64,000 bases of DNA from Cellulosilyticum sp. (GCA_015058045.1 SVDC01000013.1:1-64000); one strand, 5' to 3'. Shown: positions 46,534 to 55,595, counted from the stretch's first letter. The notes: generated from the sequence alone by a model not told the origin. Translations and numbers: made by a program.

Positions 46534-49383
46534 TTAAATAATTTCCCAACGTAATCTCATTAACTCTTCTACTTGTTGTCTTCCATATAAATGTTTTTCT
46601 ACACTTTTTTGTAATTCTACATTTTTCCTATCAATCTTTTCATGCTCATCACGTTCTGCCTTAATCTTTTCATAACGCTTCTTTTCCAAACTAGCAATCT
46701 GATTATTTAAAGTAACTGCTTCATCTAATGTTTTAGCTTGCTTTCGGTTCTTCTTGAGTTCCGAGATTTCTCTTTCTATTTGCTTTATTTCTTTCTCTAT
46801 TCCTTGTTTAAGATCCTCACTCCATGCCTCAATTTTTTCACATTCTTCATTATAGTAATTAAAATCGCTTTGTTCTAATTCATCCCTAATATTCTTTTTA
46901 TGCTCTTCTCTTAATTCAATAAGTTTATCACATATAGTAAATTCTTCTTTTACTTCATATTGTGTCACAGGCAATTCCATTAATCTCATACTTATTTCGT
47001 GATCTAATATAACACCATCATCTGTAACTGCTGAAAATATAAGCTGTTCACTATACTCAAATGAGTCATTAATAAATTTATCAATGACCAAATACCCTTT
47101 TTTTACATCTAATTGTTCTAAAAAGCTAACTTTATTTTCCGTACCTGAGTAATTAATTATTAGTTGTCCACACATTGAACTATTATTCAATCCTAATTTA
47201 ATTAAATTTTGAAGCATGCTATCTTCTAATCGTAAAAAATGATCGCCCATCTGTTCAGCTAATTTCCAATTTATATTATAAAACCCTTTAGCATAATCAT
47301 TGCCTTTATAATAAAATCTTCCTTTGATCCTATCTTCCTCTATTTCTCCTGCTAGTTCTGCTTGTACAATTCCATAAATCCATTTTTCATATTTCGATAA
47401 TGAAATATTAGTTTCTTCATTTCTAAATTTAAGTAGATTACTGACTTCCTCATCAAAATTCTCCAGTAATGCTTGTCTAGTATTTGTTAATCTAGCTTGT
47501 ATCTGTTCTTCTAACTCATCTTGTATTTTATCAAATGATCTTTTAATAGTTTCTGTATCTCTAGCATTTTGATAAATTTCTATAATCCTTCGTTCAAAAT
47601 CAATACCACTCTCAATGCTTCCTAGTACCTCATCTGATGAACCAAATACACCATCGAATAATTTAAACTTTTGATCTAATATTTCATATACTCTTTGCTC
47701 TGCTTGATTATTGATATTTAAGAAATTTATCACAACCACATCATTCTTCTGACCATAACGATGACATCTACCAATTCTTTGCTCTATTCTTTGAGGGTTC
47801 CATGGTAAATCATAATTTACTAATAGTGAGCAAAATTGTAGATTTATCCCCTCTGCTGCTGCTTCCGTTCCAATTAATATACTAGCTTCATCACGAAATG
47901 CTTCAACTATAGCTGACTTCATATCTGCTTGTTTTGAACCTGAAATTACATCCTCACCCCTATGCTTTTCCATCCAAGCATTATATATCTGCTTTGACCC
48001 ACTATCATTATTGGAACCATTTAAAAACACTATTCTATCTTTATACCCATTAAGTGTAAGAAGATTAAACAAATACTCTTGCGTCCTTTTTGATTCAGTA
48101 AAAATTACTGCTTTTCTCTTTGCACCTATTTCTTCTGCCTTAGCAAAACCCTTTTCTAATGCCTGAAGTAAATTCTGTCCCTTAGCATTAATAGTAATTT
48201 TTTCAGCAAGTCGTAAGTATTCTCTCAACTGCTCAAGTTCTTTTTTTATTTCATCTCTATCATCAACTTTAGTAAAATATTCATCTACTTCTTCTTCATC
48301 CCATTCTTCGATAAGCTCATTTAAGTGATCATAGTCCTCTAATTCTAAATCCACCTCTATTCCCTCTAACATTTCTTCTAATCTCATAATAAGTGATTTC
48401 AAAGTTCCAGCTATTGCAAATGATGATGATGCTAAGAGTTTCCACAAAACCATAGTCATTAATTTTCTTTGGCTATTAGGTAAGGCATATAATTTTTCAC
48501 TTTTTAGATATTCTGCTACTTTATTATATAGTAACTCCTCCTCTTTACTTGGTTCATATTTTTTCAGAATAGGAATACGTCTAGTATATGGTACATATTC
48601 AACTACTTGCTTACGCAATGTTCTTTTACAAAACGGACTTATTCTCTTTTTCAAATAATGATTTCTAATATCTTCGTTATCAACATTTACATACATTTCT
48701 TTAAAAGTTTTGACATCACCAAATACATGATTATCAATGATACTGACTAATCCATATAACTCCAATAGAGAATTTTGTAACGGGGTAGCAGTAAGTAATA
48801 GCTTCTTTCTACCCTTTAATGCATTTTTTAGAGTGTTCCCCAATACATTTGTTTTTTTGTAAACACTCCTAAGCTTATGTGCCTCATCAATTACTACTAA
48901 ATCCCATTTTGTATCAACTAAATCTCTTTGATTTTTAGCTGCAAATTGATAAGAACATATTACAATTTCACTTTCTCTATTAAATGGATTAATACTACCT
49001 TGTTTCTTTTCTAAATTATAATTTTTCCCATCCAATATAATGGACTTTAAATAAAATTTATCATCTAATTCGCCTCTCCACTGATTTCTAAGTGAAGCAG
49101 GAACAATTAATAGTATTTTTCTTTTTCTCTCTGCCCAATACTGTGCCATCACTATACCAGCTTCAATTGTTTTACCCAATCCTACTTCATCAGCAAGTAT
49201 TACTCCATTAGATAACGGTGAACGAAATGCAAATAGTGCTGCTTCTATTTGATGTGGATTTAAGTCAACCCTTGCTCCGCCTAATGAAGTAGCTAAGCTA
49301 TCAATGCTATTGCTAGGTCTTTTTAAAGTAAGCTGAGTAGCAAAATATTTGGAATGAAATGGTGTATATATATTCGTACCCAT
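46534..49383 (-). CDS. SNF2/RapA-type helicase of the modification-restriction operon
   Basis: The 949-residue protein is a Snf2-family ATPase with Walker A ADEVGLGKT (64-72), DEAH box (166-169), helicase C motif GTEAAAEGINLQF and QRIGRCHRYGQ, and a C-terminal coiled-coil-rich region of about 150 residues. SNF2 proteins of this type accompany methylases in several defence systems (e.g. DrmD in class 1 DISARM). Here it is first in an operon with a Mod-like and a Res-like gene. No strong ribosome site is visible before the ATG. Its role in target scanning or licensing is inference. Confidence 0.88.
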   Translation of the reverse strand: MGTNIYTPFHSKYFATQLTLKRPSNSIDSLATSLGGARVDLNPHQIEAALFAFRSPLSNGVILADEVGLGKTIEAGIVMAQYWAERKRKILLIVPASLRNQWRGELDDKFYLKSIILDGKNYNLEKKQGSINPFNRESEIVICSYQFAAKNQRDLVDTKWDLVVIDEAHKLRSVYKKTNVLGNTLKNALKGRKKLLLTATPLQNSLLELYGLVSIIDNHVFGDVKTFKEMYVNVDNEDIRNHYLKKRISPFCKRTLRKQVVEYVPYTRRIPILKKYEPSKEEELLYNKVAEYLKSEKLYALPNSQRKLMTMVLWKLLASSSFAIAGTLKSLIMRLEEMLEGIEVDLELEDYDHLNELIEEWDEEEVDEYFTKVDDRDEIKKELEQLREYLRLAEKITINAKGQNLLQALEKGFAKAEEIGAKRKAVIFTESKRTQEYLFNLLTLNGYKDRIVFLNGSNNDSGSKQIYNAWMEKHRGEDVISGSKQADMKSAIVEAFRDEASILIGTEAAAEGINLQFCSLLVNYDLPWNPQRIEQRIGRCHRYGQKNDVVVINFLNINNQAEQRVYEILDQKFKLFDGVFGSSDEVLGSIESGIDFERRIIEIYQNARDTETIKRSFDKIQDELEEQIQARLTNTRQALLENFDEEVSNLLKFRNEETNISLSKYEKWIYGIVQAELAGEIEEDRIKGRFYYKGNDYAKGFYNINWKLAEQMGDHFLRLEDSMLQNLIKLGLNNSSMCGQLIINYSGTENKVSFLEQLDVKKGYLVIDKFINDSFEYSEQLIFSAVTDDGVILDHEISMRLMELPVTQYEVKEEFTICDKLIELREEHKKNIRDELEQSDFNYYNEECEKIEAWSEDLKQGIEKEIKQIEREISELKKNRKQAKTLDEAVTLNNQIASLEKKRYEKIKAERDEHEKIDRKNVELQKSVEKHLYGRQQVEELMRLRWEII

Positions 49384-49481
49384 TATAATAAAATCACCAA
49401 CTTATTATTTAATTTTTACTTTTTTATATTTTAATCTATTTTTTAACTTAATTCAATTTATTATGTAATCAAAGTTTATTT

Positions 49482-49527
49482 CAAAAAAAGAGATGGCTAC
49501 AGTTAATACCATATACCATCTTCTTGT
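49482..49527 (-). terminator. Intrinsic terminator after the TIR/membrane gene pair
   Basis: On the minus strand an AGATGGTATA..AGCCATCT stem is followed by CTTTTTTT. It separates the TIR/membrane pair from the SNF2 operon. Confidence 0.75.
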
Positions 49528-49552
49528 TCGGATTCTCTTTATCAGCTATTTA

Positions 49553-50338
49553 TTAATTGTCTACTTCACTATTATTAGAACTTGCTATTACTCTATTTTT
49601 CAGTACTTCATTTCTATAAATAATGCCCATAAAAATAACATCTATTAGCATACTTAATATGTATATATTATTAGGTATACTCACTATAAAATGATCTACA
49701 ATTGTTATAAGAATATATATTGTTACTCCTAGTCTTATAGCCCATTTCCACAAACTTGACCCCATGTCAACTATACTCTCTACCAAAAAAACTATGTTAA
49801 CACAAAAACATAATCCTCCAATAGTACCTTGAAAAATCATTACAGTAAGTACATCTTGAGATTTAAATTCTAAATATAACTTAATCCCAATACATATACT
49901 ATATATTATAGGTATTATAACTCTATATGAATAATAGGTAATATTATTTAGACATGGATAATTATTCAAATATGATTTACCTTCTCGTGTTATCGAGTCC
50001 ATTTCGATAGTATTTATTTGATCTTCCAATTTATGAATATAATCATACTTCTTATCAATATTAATATTTATACCGTAATAACGTAAGGTATAAATAAGTA
50101 AAATAATCCATAAAACCACTTGAATTATAGAACTAGAAAACATGATATCACAATCATATGTAGACTTGCTCCAAGCTTGTAGAATCCCCATTAAACTGTC
50201 TTTGTCTATAGAAAATAAAAATAGAATCCCCATAAAAATCCATACTCTTATAAATAAGCTATTGCGATTTTTTTCCCAAGAGCGTACTATTTCACAAGTT
50301 TCTTTATAATGGTCATATAGTAATTCTAGCCTACCCAT
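49553..50338 (-). CDS. Multi-spanning membrane protein coupled to TIR gene
   Basis: The 261-residue protein has about six hydrophobic segments (near 28-45, 69-88, 131-149, 155-178, 186-206 and 220-242) and a cytosolic charged loop (about 92-128). No macro, SIR2 or SLOG domain was found. It starts one base after the stop of the ThsB-like TIR gene, so they form a coupled pair ended by a terminator. A membrane effector triggered by the TIR product is a reasonable hypothesis. The family is not recognised. Confidence 0.65.
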   Translation of the reverse strand: MGRLELLYDHYKETCEIVRSWEKNRNSLFIRVWIFMGILFLFSIDKDSLMGILQAWSKSTYDCDIMFSSSIIQVVLWIILLIYTLRYYGININIDKKYDYIHKLEDQINTIEMDSITREGKSYLNNYPCLNNITYYSYRVIIPIIYSICIGIKLYLEFKSQDVLTVMIFQGTIGGLCFCVNIVFLVESIVDMGSSLWKWAIRLGVTIYILITIVDHFIVSIPNNIYILSMLIDVIFMGIIYRNEVLKNRVIASSNNSEVDN

Positions 50339-50339
50339 A

Positions 50340-50774
50340 CTACTTTCCTACTAACTCATTTAGTTTTTCTAGAATATCTTCCAGATTAAATGAATACACC
50401 CATTTAGCTCCTACCCCATAAGCTTCACTTGGAGCAGCATTCTCTTGTTTTATTTTTACTACTACCAAGCCATTTCCTTTTTCTGTATTCTTCGCAATTT
50501 CGTAAGCTTGCCAATTATTATATCCAATCTCTTTACTATCTGGATGCTTATCATTTGAATGTTCTCCAATGATTGCAATCATATAGTTTGCTTGTCCAAT
50601 TTTTGTACTTAAAACTTGCTTTACAGTTGATACAGATTCTGTTTTAATCTCATTTGGTGTACAATCATTGATGCTAAAATCAATTTTTGGATTCTCATTC
50701 CATGCTTCAATTAAATTATAATAAAGTCTATCATGCTCATAGTCAAAAGACACACATACTTTTTTCTTTGCCAT
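50340..50774 (-). CDS. ThsB-like TIR-domain protein (DUF1863/MTH538 fold)
   Basis: The 144-residue single-domain protein has the MTH538 TIR-like pattern: VCVSFDYEHDRLYYNLI (7-23), a central YMIAIIGEHS strand, NWQAYEIAKNTEKGNGLVVVKI and the C-terminal GVGAKWVYSF. It resembles Thoeris ThsB proteins that make a nucleotide signal from NAD+ during phage infection. I choose the ATG at 50774, since AGGAGG lies 10 nt upstream. The longer frame to 50834 lacks a ribosome site. No classical ThsA is beside it; the next gene is a membrane protein. Confidence 0.85.
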   Translation of the reverse strand: MAKKKVCVSFDYEHDRLYYNLIEAWNENPKIDFSINDCTPNEIKTESVSTVKQVLSTKIGQANYMIAIIGEHSNDKHPDSKEIGYNNWQAYEIAKNTEKGNGLVVVKIKQENAAPSEAYGVGAKWVYSFNLEDILEKLNELVGK

Positions 50775-50850
50775 ATGCTCTACTCCTCCTAAAAAATTAT
50801 TTAAAGTAATATTATTGTTCTTATAATATAACAAATTTTCTATATTTTCA

Positions 50851-51514
50851 ATCCACCCGTCGCCTTAATCGGGTAGAAGGCGGTGACTAACCGCCGTCCT
50901 CCCACACCACCGTACGTGCCGTTCGGCATACGGCGGTTCGGTTATTCAAAGATGTGCCTATGCCTTGCATCACTTGCTCCTAACTCTAAGCGTTCTTATA
51001 TTTTACTCTCAGCTTCCAGCCTACCCTCCTATAAGCAACCTCTTTCGAGCAACTGCCATCATCAAGTATCAGAAAAGTAATGTCTGTCTTATCATAACCG
51101 TCAAGTCCTTTCCTCCATCTACTTTCATAGATTTCTACGGTACTACGACTTGAACTGACTTCTGTGTGTTCAATCCATACCTTACAATATGGGTTACTAA
51201 GAAGTGAAATTTCATCACTTTACAAAGCGTACCATACAGACCTCCCCAGTTAAGGTGCGTACTCTTTCCCTCCATCTATCTGCCACATTTACACAATATA
51301 CCTTCGGATAGTTATTGGGCTTCAGTTTGTTTAGCAACCTTACCCGATATATCATGCCTCATATGTGATTTCTGTTCGTCAGACCAGAGGTTTGCCATCC
51401 GACTTCCTTCAGATTCCACCTCACGATAGACACCTTGTCATTGGCTATGTGTTTCCCACTATCAGGGCACACTACGGACTTACACCGATTAGAGCACGCC
51501 CATGCTGGGCGAAC
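50851..51514 (-). mobile_element. ORF-less group IIC intron
   Basis: The minus-strand 5' end GTTCGCCCAGCATGGGCG, an internal GGAATCTGAAGGAAG block and the 3' domain V (50906-50939; ACCGCCGTATGCC, a loop, then GGCACGTACGGTGGT) match O. iheyensis-type IIC introns. The catalytic triad is CGC, as in class C. Domain VI follows, ending near 50851. The element is about 664 nt, the size of the ribozyme alone, and has no reverse transcriptase ORF. The first bases read GTTCG instead of GTGYG. It sits right after a terminator (51516-51560). Confidence 0.85.
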
Positions 51515-51515
51515 T

Positions 51516-51560
51516 AAAAAAAGCAATACCAACTTTTTAATTGTTGATATTGCTTTTTTT
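51516..51560 (-). terminator. Intrinsic terminator of the SpoIID-like gene, intron target
   Basis: A GCAATATCAAC / GTTGGTATTGC stem with a G-T pair is followed by seven T residues and then directly by the intron start at 51514. Confidence 0.8.
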
Positions 51561-51680
51561 AATTGCATACCTATTGTAAATCGTTACCGCTCATTCACTA
51601 TCTTCATAATCTAAATCTATATTTTAACCATCTATAATCGCAGACCTCTTTACTAAAAAATTATAATTGTACAGCTCTTT
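51560..51680 (-). repeat. Three copies of the 19-bp repeat (right flank)
   Basis: Minus-strand copies AAAGAGCTGTACAATTATA (51662-51680), AAAGAGGTCTGCGATTATA (51633-51651) and AATAGGTATGCAATTA (51560-51575) correspond in order to copies 1-3 of the left-flank set at 37620-37758. Confidence 0.6.
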
Positions 51681-51697
51681 GTCAATCAACAAGCTTG

Positions 51698-54088
51698 TTA
51701 CTCACCTTGCACTATTTCACATCCCTTATAATAATGCTCCAAAATCTCCTTATAGCTATAGCCACGCTTTGCCATACCTCTGGCTCCATCTTGACTTAAG
51801 CCTACGCCATGGCCATTCCCTCCTCCTATTAAGGTGATTTGGCTTAGATGCTCATTTTCATCTTGTTCCTGTTCTATGGTAAAGAATGCACTTGGCAGTA
51901 GAGACATTTGGTTGACCGTTGTTTCATTACTTCTTACCACGCTTAATCCTTGATTCTCATTGCTTGAAAAGAGGCTTCTAATAAGGTATTCAGTCTCAAC
52001 CGTTACCTTTCCTGCTTCAAATGTTAGAGCCAATGTCATAATATTGCCACCTTCACCACGCTCCATAACTTCTAAACTGCAAATACTTCCTAATTCTTCT
52101 GCAGAAGGCATGTCTTTCTTTTCTCCAGCATTAGAAGTATAACTTATCAGATTACTATAATTAGGGCTAAGCTGGTTTAGAGCTGGTTTAACTAACGCAT
52201 CTAACTGTTCTCCTGTTAAGTCTACTTGCCATCTAAACCAAGGCGAGTCTTCATCAAAAGCATCTAAATCCTTGGCCGATAAAATGATAAAGTTTTTAAA
52301 TCGTTCCTCATCTTGTAGACTAGCGCCAAGTTGTTCGCCTAAATATTGCTGCCTAGAAACTAAGTAACTGGGTGTATTACTAGGAAAACTACTGCCTGCC
52401 CATACTTCTCCGAAATTGGCTGTATAGCCACAGGAGGTAGCAAAGAATTTATTGCTAATTAGTTTTCCATCTACCTTAAGGACTAATCCTCTAGTCTGCG
52501 CTACAGCATTCTTTGCAATATCATCTGGGCTGATTCGATTATAAACCTGTGTGGCAGTGGTATCATCTACATGAGCACCATAAGCCATAAATCGTCCACT
52601 TTCTATGCAAGATTCCCCATATGTTCTTATGGCAACAGCCTGTGCTTTTAAGGCTTCTAGCCCATAGCTTGTTGGCATTTCACTAGGTAGTACGCCTGCT
52701 ACATAATGTTCTATATCTACTTCATTGACGATTTGATAGCCTTCTTCTATTTTGGTGACTTCTATAATCCCTAGGTAAGATGGATTTCCTTCTCCTTTTT
52801 CTATATTTGTAAGGGTTAATTGACTAGTCTCATCTCTTGGGACAAACCTTACCATATCGGCTTCTTCCTGCCACTTAAAGTTTTCTGCTTGCCATGTCGT
52901 TCCTACCTCAAATGTTGTTGCCTGACCTGCATAAACCATATCATAATCCTGGGTTACACTTAGTGTTACATCTTTTTGAACGTACTTGCCTGCTTCATTA
53001 CTAATCAGCACACGTATTTCTTTTAGCACACTTTCTCCAATAACCTGAACTCTAGTTACCTTGCCTGCTGTTTCTATGTAATTTACTTTTAGTCCATAAA
53101 CTAAATCATCCACACTTTGATATTGATTTTGCCCTGTTTGATCCTCAATACTTACGATATCGTACGATAGACTTCCTGCCTTCTCAAAGGTAATTTGTGT
53201 ATCAGAAATCCCTATAATGGTATCTACCTTTTGAGTTGTATTCGTCGTAAAATCTATAATTTTTTCTCCCTCTACGATTAAGCAGCCAATCTTGCCTACA
53301 TCATCTGGCCTTAAAACTTTATTCTGATAACTTAATGTTAAACCTGCCTGCTCAATAGTAGCCTGATTTCCTGACACCTCTATAATCTTACTATCTGATA
53401 ATTGGCATTGATCGCTTTCTATTTCCATAATCCCTAATAAGGACGCTCCTATATAAGCTACTTGAACTGTTTTATTTTTTAAAGGGTCTACTACAATCCC
53501 TTCAAAATTGAAATTCCCTGTATTGGTTGCAACTTGCCAAGCAGATAAGCGTTCATCATCTGTAGGCGTGGCTAAAATGGTTAGAGACTCATAATTTACT
53601 TCTAGTGCCTTTTCTCTTACAATTTGATGATAATAACCTAACACTTCATAAAGCTGCATTTGCGCCTTATCTGCAATCTCAATGGATGAAGCTCCTAATT
53701 CACTAAAGACCTCTTCTAATCGATCACTACTTAAAACATTAAACGCATTTTCTGGTTTTAAACTTGCAACCCCTAATGTCTCTAACTGTTTATAATATTT
53801 TTCATACCACAGTGTATCTTCTATAGGCTCTACTTCTATTTCCTTTCCTAAAGTAAGCCCTATAATTCTTGCTAAATTTGCTTCACTACAGGGAAAATCA
53901 TAATAAACTTTTTCTTTAACCTGCATCCCATTATTTTGGCTTCCAAACTGTGCTAATAGATCCTTTCCAATTAATAAATACCATATGGCAATTAAAACAA
54001 TAACTGCTATAACAGGCGTGGTACTTCTCTTATCCTGTGTATATCCATAACGTACTCTACTAGGCTTAATGGGTGTTCTTTTTAACAT
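51698..54088 (-). CDS. SpoIID/LytB domain protein
   Basis: The 796-residue protein has an N-terminal membrane anchor (about 24-42), a long unassigned region (about 60-440) and a C-terminal SpoIID domain with LPSEMPTSYGLEALKAQAVA, CGYTANFGEVW and GHGVGLSQDGA. SpoIID enzymes are peptidoglycan lytic transglycosylases needed for engulfment during sporulation, and homologues also act in vegetative cells. The long extra region suggests a distinct subtype rather than SpoIID itself. It is monocistronic, with a terminator after it. Confidence 0.88.
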   Translation of the reverse strand: MLKRTPIKPSRVRYGYTQDKRSTTPVIAVIVLIAIWYLLIGKDLLAQFGSQNNGMQVKEKVYYDFPCSEANLARIIGLTLGKEIEVEPIEDTLWYEKYYKQLETLGVASLKPENAFNVLSSDRLEEVFSELGASSIEIADKAQMQLYEVLGYYHQIVREKALEVNYESLTILATPTDDERLSAWQVATNTGNFNFEGIVVDPLKNKTVQVAYIGASLLGIMEIESDQCQLSDSKIIEVSGNQATIEQAGLTLSYQNKVLRPDDVGKIGCLIVEGEKIIDFTTNTTQKVDTIIGISDTQITFEKAGSLSYDIVSIEDQTGQNQYQSVDDLVYGLKVNYIETAGKVTRVQVIGESVLKEIRVLISNEAGKYVQKDVTLSVTQDYDMVYAGQATTFEVGTTWQAENFKWQEEADMVRFVPRDETSQLTLTNIEKGEGNPSYLGIIEVTKIEEGYQIVNEVDIEHYVAGVLPSEMPTSYGLEALKAQAVAIRTYGESCIESGRFMAYGAHVDDTTATQVYNRISPDDIAKNAVAQTRGLVLKVDGKLISNKFFATSCGYTANFGEVWAGSSFPSNTPSYLVSRQQYLGEQLGASLQDEERFKNFIILSAKDLDAFDEDSPWFRWQVDLTGEQLDALVKPALNQLSPNYSNLISYTSNAGEKKDMPSAEELGSICSLEVMERGEGGNIMTLALTFEAGKVTVETEYLIRSLFSSNENQGLSVVRSNETTVNQMSLLPSAFFTIEQEQDENEHLSQITLIGGGNGHGVGLSQDGARGMAKRGYSYKEILEHYYKGCEIVQGE

Positions 54089-54167
54089 TATCCCTTGTCC
54101 CCCTTTTCCACACTGTTTATCTTATATTGTATGCAATCTTGTCTTAAGACAGAACAATGTCAAAACA

Positions 54168-54213
54168 AAAGAAGCTAGAAATTCTTCTAGAATTTCTAGC
54201 TTCTTTTGCTCTA
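54168..54213. terminator. Perfect inverted repeat between fur-family gene and SpoIID-like gene
   Basis: GAAGCTAGAAATTCT / AGAATTTCTAGCTTC forms a 15-bp stem downstream of the Fur-family gene, on the same strand as both neighbours. On the plus strand it is followed by T runs; on the minus strand by TTTTG. Confidence 0.75.
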
Positions 54214-54218
54214 TTTTT

Positions 54219-54632
54219 TTATTGTTTATGGGCTGCACAATCAGCACATAAACCTTTAATTTGCAATGAGTGTTCCATCACTACAAAACCTGTTTCTTTA
54301 CTTACTGCACGACTAAATGCCTCTACAGGGCAAGCATCTATTTGAATCTGTTTATGACATTCTAAACACTCTAACTGATGGCTATGATGATGTCCTTTTA
54401 ATTGGAAATACATTTTTCCGCCTGGCTCACCTGTCTTAATCAATGCCCCTTTTTCACTTAGTGTGTTTAATGTACGATAAACCGTTGAATAGTTTAAAAT
54501 CTCTTTGTCTTCAACTAAATCATAAATATCTTCTGCCGTAATAGGTTCTTTAGCCTTTTTTAATATTTCAATCACTGCAACACGTTGCTTTGTTACTTTA
54601 ATCCCTAAATGAGCTAAAAAATCTTCTGCCAT
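54219..54632 (-). CDS. Fur-family regulator, probable zinc regulator (Zur)
   Basis: The 137-residue repressor has a winged helix (STVYRTLNTL recognition region about 49-58) and a dimerisation domain with two CxxC pairs (CLEC, CADC) and a HHHSH metal cluster (about 81-85). It lies 12 bp downstream of a metal exporter gene and ends at a strong hairpin. The palindromes at this operon and at znuACB support zinc as co-repressor. PerR or Fur cannot be excluded from sequence alone, so I give no gene symbol. Confidence 0.85.
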   Translation of the reverse strand: MAEDFLAHLGIKVTKQRVAVIEILKKAKEPITAEDIYDLVEDKEILNYSTVYRTLNTLSEKGALIKTGEPGGKMYFQLKGHHHSHQLECLECHKQIQIDACPVEAFSRAVSKETGFVVMEHSLQIKGLCADCAAHKQ

Positions 54633-54644
54633 TTTAACCCCTCT

Positions 54645-55523
54645 TTATCTTATGCATTGTAACAGCATGCCGCATACTGTTCCTGTTAAATAAAGTATAC
54701 CAAGAATTTTTAAATTGTCCATGGTATTTTTATTTGCTTTAAAAAGAATCACAAGTCCCATACCTGCTCCTGTGCAAAGACCAGCAATCAGTGAGCCTAA
54801 ACTTAAACTACCTGCCACAAACATTTCTGTTAAAATAATTGAAGATGCACAGTTTGGAATGAGTCCAATGAGTGCTGCTAAAGCAGGCTGAAATACGCTA
54901 CCATTTAAAAGAACAGACTGTAGTACACCTTCCCCTGCCCCTTCAATTAAAGCATTTAAAATAAGATTCACTATAAAAATAAATAAACTAATTCTTAATG
55001 TATGTTTTAAGGCGTTCATCCACAGACTGCTTCTCTTTTCATGGCCACTACAACCACACTTACAGCTTCCTGCACTGATTTCTTCCTTTGTCATTCTCAC
55101 TTCATGTATCGCTTTAGTTACTTTTTTACCTTTTGCAAAGTGCATAAAGGCTTCAATACTAAGCCCAATCACCATAGCGATTACAACCTTAAGTACAAGT
55201 ACAACACCTACCATTCCAATCATCTTAGGATGTGCTAGTAAAATAGGAATGGCTTCATCTGATGTTGAAATAAAAATGGCGATTAAAGTGCCTACGCCAA
55301 TCATCTTCTTACTATATAAATTAGCTCCTACTACAGAAAAACCACATTGTGGCACACATCCAATCAGTGCACCTACAATAGGGCCTCCCCATGTAGCCTT
55401 TTCTAGTTTTTTATAAAGCTTATTGTCTTCATGTTTTTCAAAATACCCAATGACAATATAAACTAAATACAAAAATGGTATCAATTTTAGGGTATCTAAT
55501 ACCGCATCTAATAAAAGATCCAT
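54645..55523 (-). CDS. Putative heavy-metal exporter (ArsP_2/DUF2899-like permease)
   Basis: The protein of about 292 residues has about eight to ten membrane segments in two related halves, each with a conserved loop: GCVPQCGFS (about 53-61) and GLIPNCASS (about 232-240). A cytosolic loop SCKCGCSGHE has extra metal-binding cysteines. I place the start at ATG 55523 with AAGGAAGG upstream. The longer frame would run through the palindromic operator at 55540. It is in an operon with a Fur-family regulator. Efflux of zinc or another soft metal is inferred. Confidence 0.8.
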   Translation of the reverse strand: MDLLLDAVLDTLKLIPFLYLVYIVIGYFEKHEDNKLYKKLEKATWGGPIVGALIGCVPQCGFSVVGANLYSKKMIGVGTLIAIFISTSDEAIPILLAHPKMIGMVGVVLVLKVVIAMVIGLSIEAFMHFAKGKKVTKAIHEVRMTKEEISAGSCKCGCSGHEKRSSLWMNALKHTLRISLFIFIVNLILNALIEGAGEGVLQSVLLNGSVFQPALAALIGLIPNCASSIILTEMFVAGSLSLGSLIAGLCTGAGMGLVILFKANKNTMDNLKILGILYLTGTVCGMLLQCIR

Positions 55524-55539
55524 ATCCAAATCCTTCCTT

Positions 55540-55595
55540 TGCAAATCATTTGCATTTCCATTCAATTATTATAATCCTTTTGCAAATCATTTGCA
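55540..55595. promoter_or_regulatory. Two Zur-like operators upstream of exporter-regulator operon
   Basis: Two copies of the palindrome TGCAAATCATTTGCA lie at 55540-55554 and 55581-55595, with centres 41 bp apart. They are identical to the reverse complement of the site at 15566-15580 upstream of znuACB. The first overlaps the ribosome-site region of the exporter gene. Confidence 0.75.

Noticed and set aside
42033-50774. DISARM or BREX system
   Set aside because: SNF2 and methylase genes are present, but drmA/B/C and brxC/pglZ-type genes are absent. The Res-like nuclease points to a type III-like system.
50883-51153. Short plus-strand ORFs at 50883-51153
   Set aside because: They lie on the antisense strand of the group IIC intron ribozyme and reflect conserved RNA sequence.
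51359-51568. Minus-strand ORF of 69 codons
   Set aside because: It spans the terminator and the intron 5' domain, so it is structural RNA and not a coding region.
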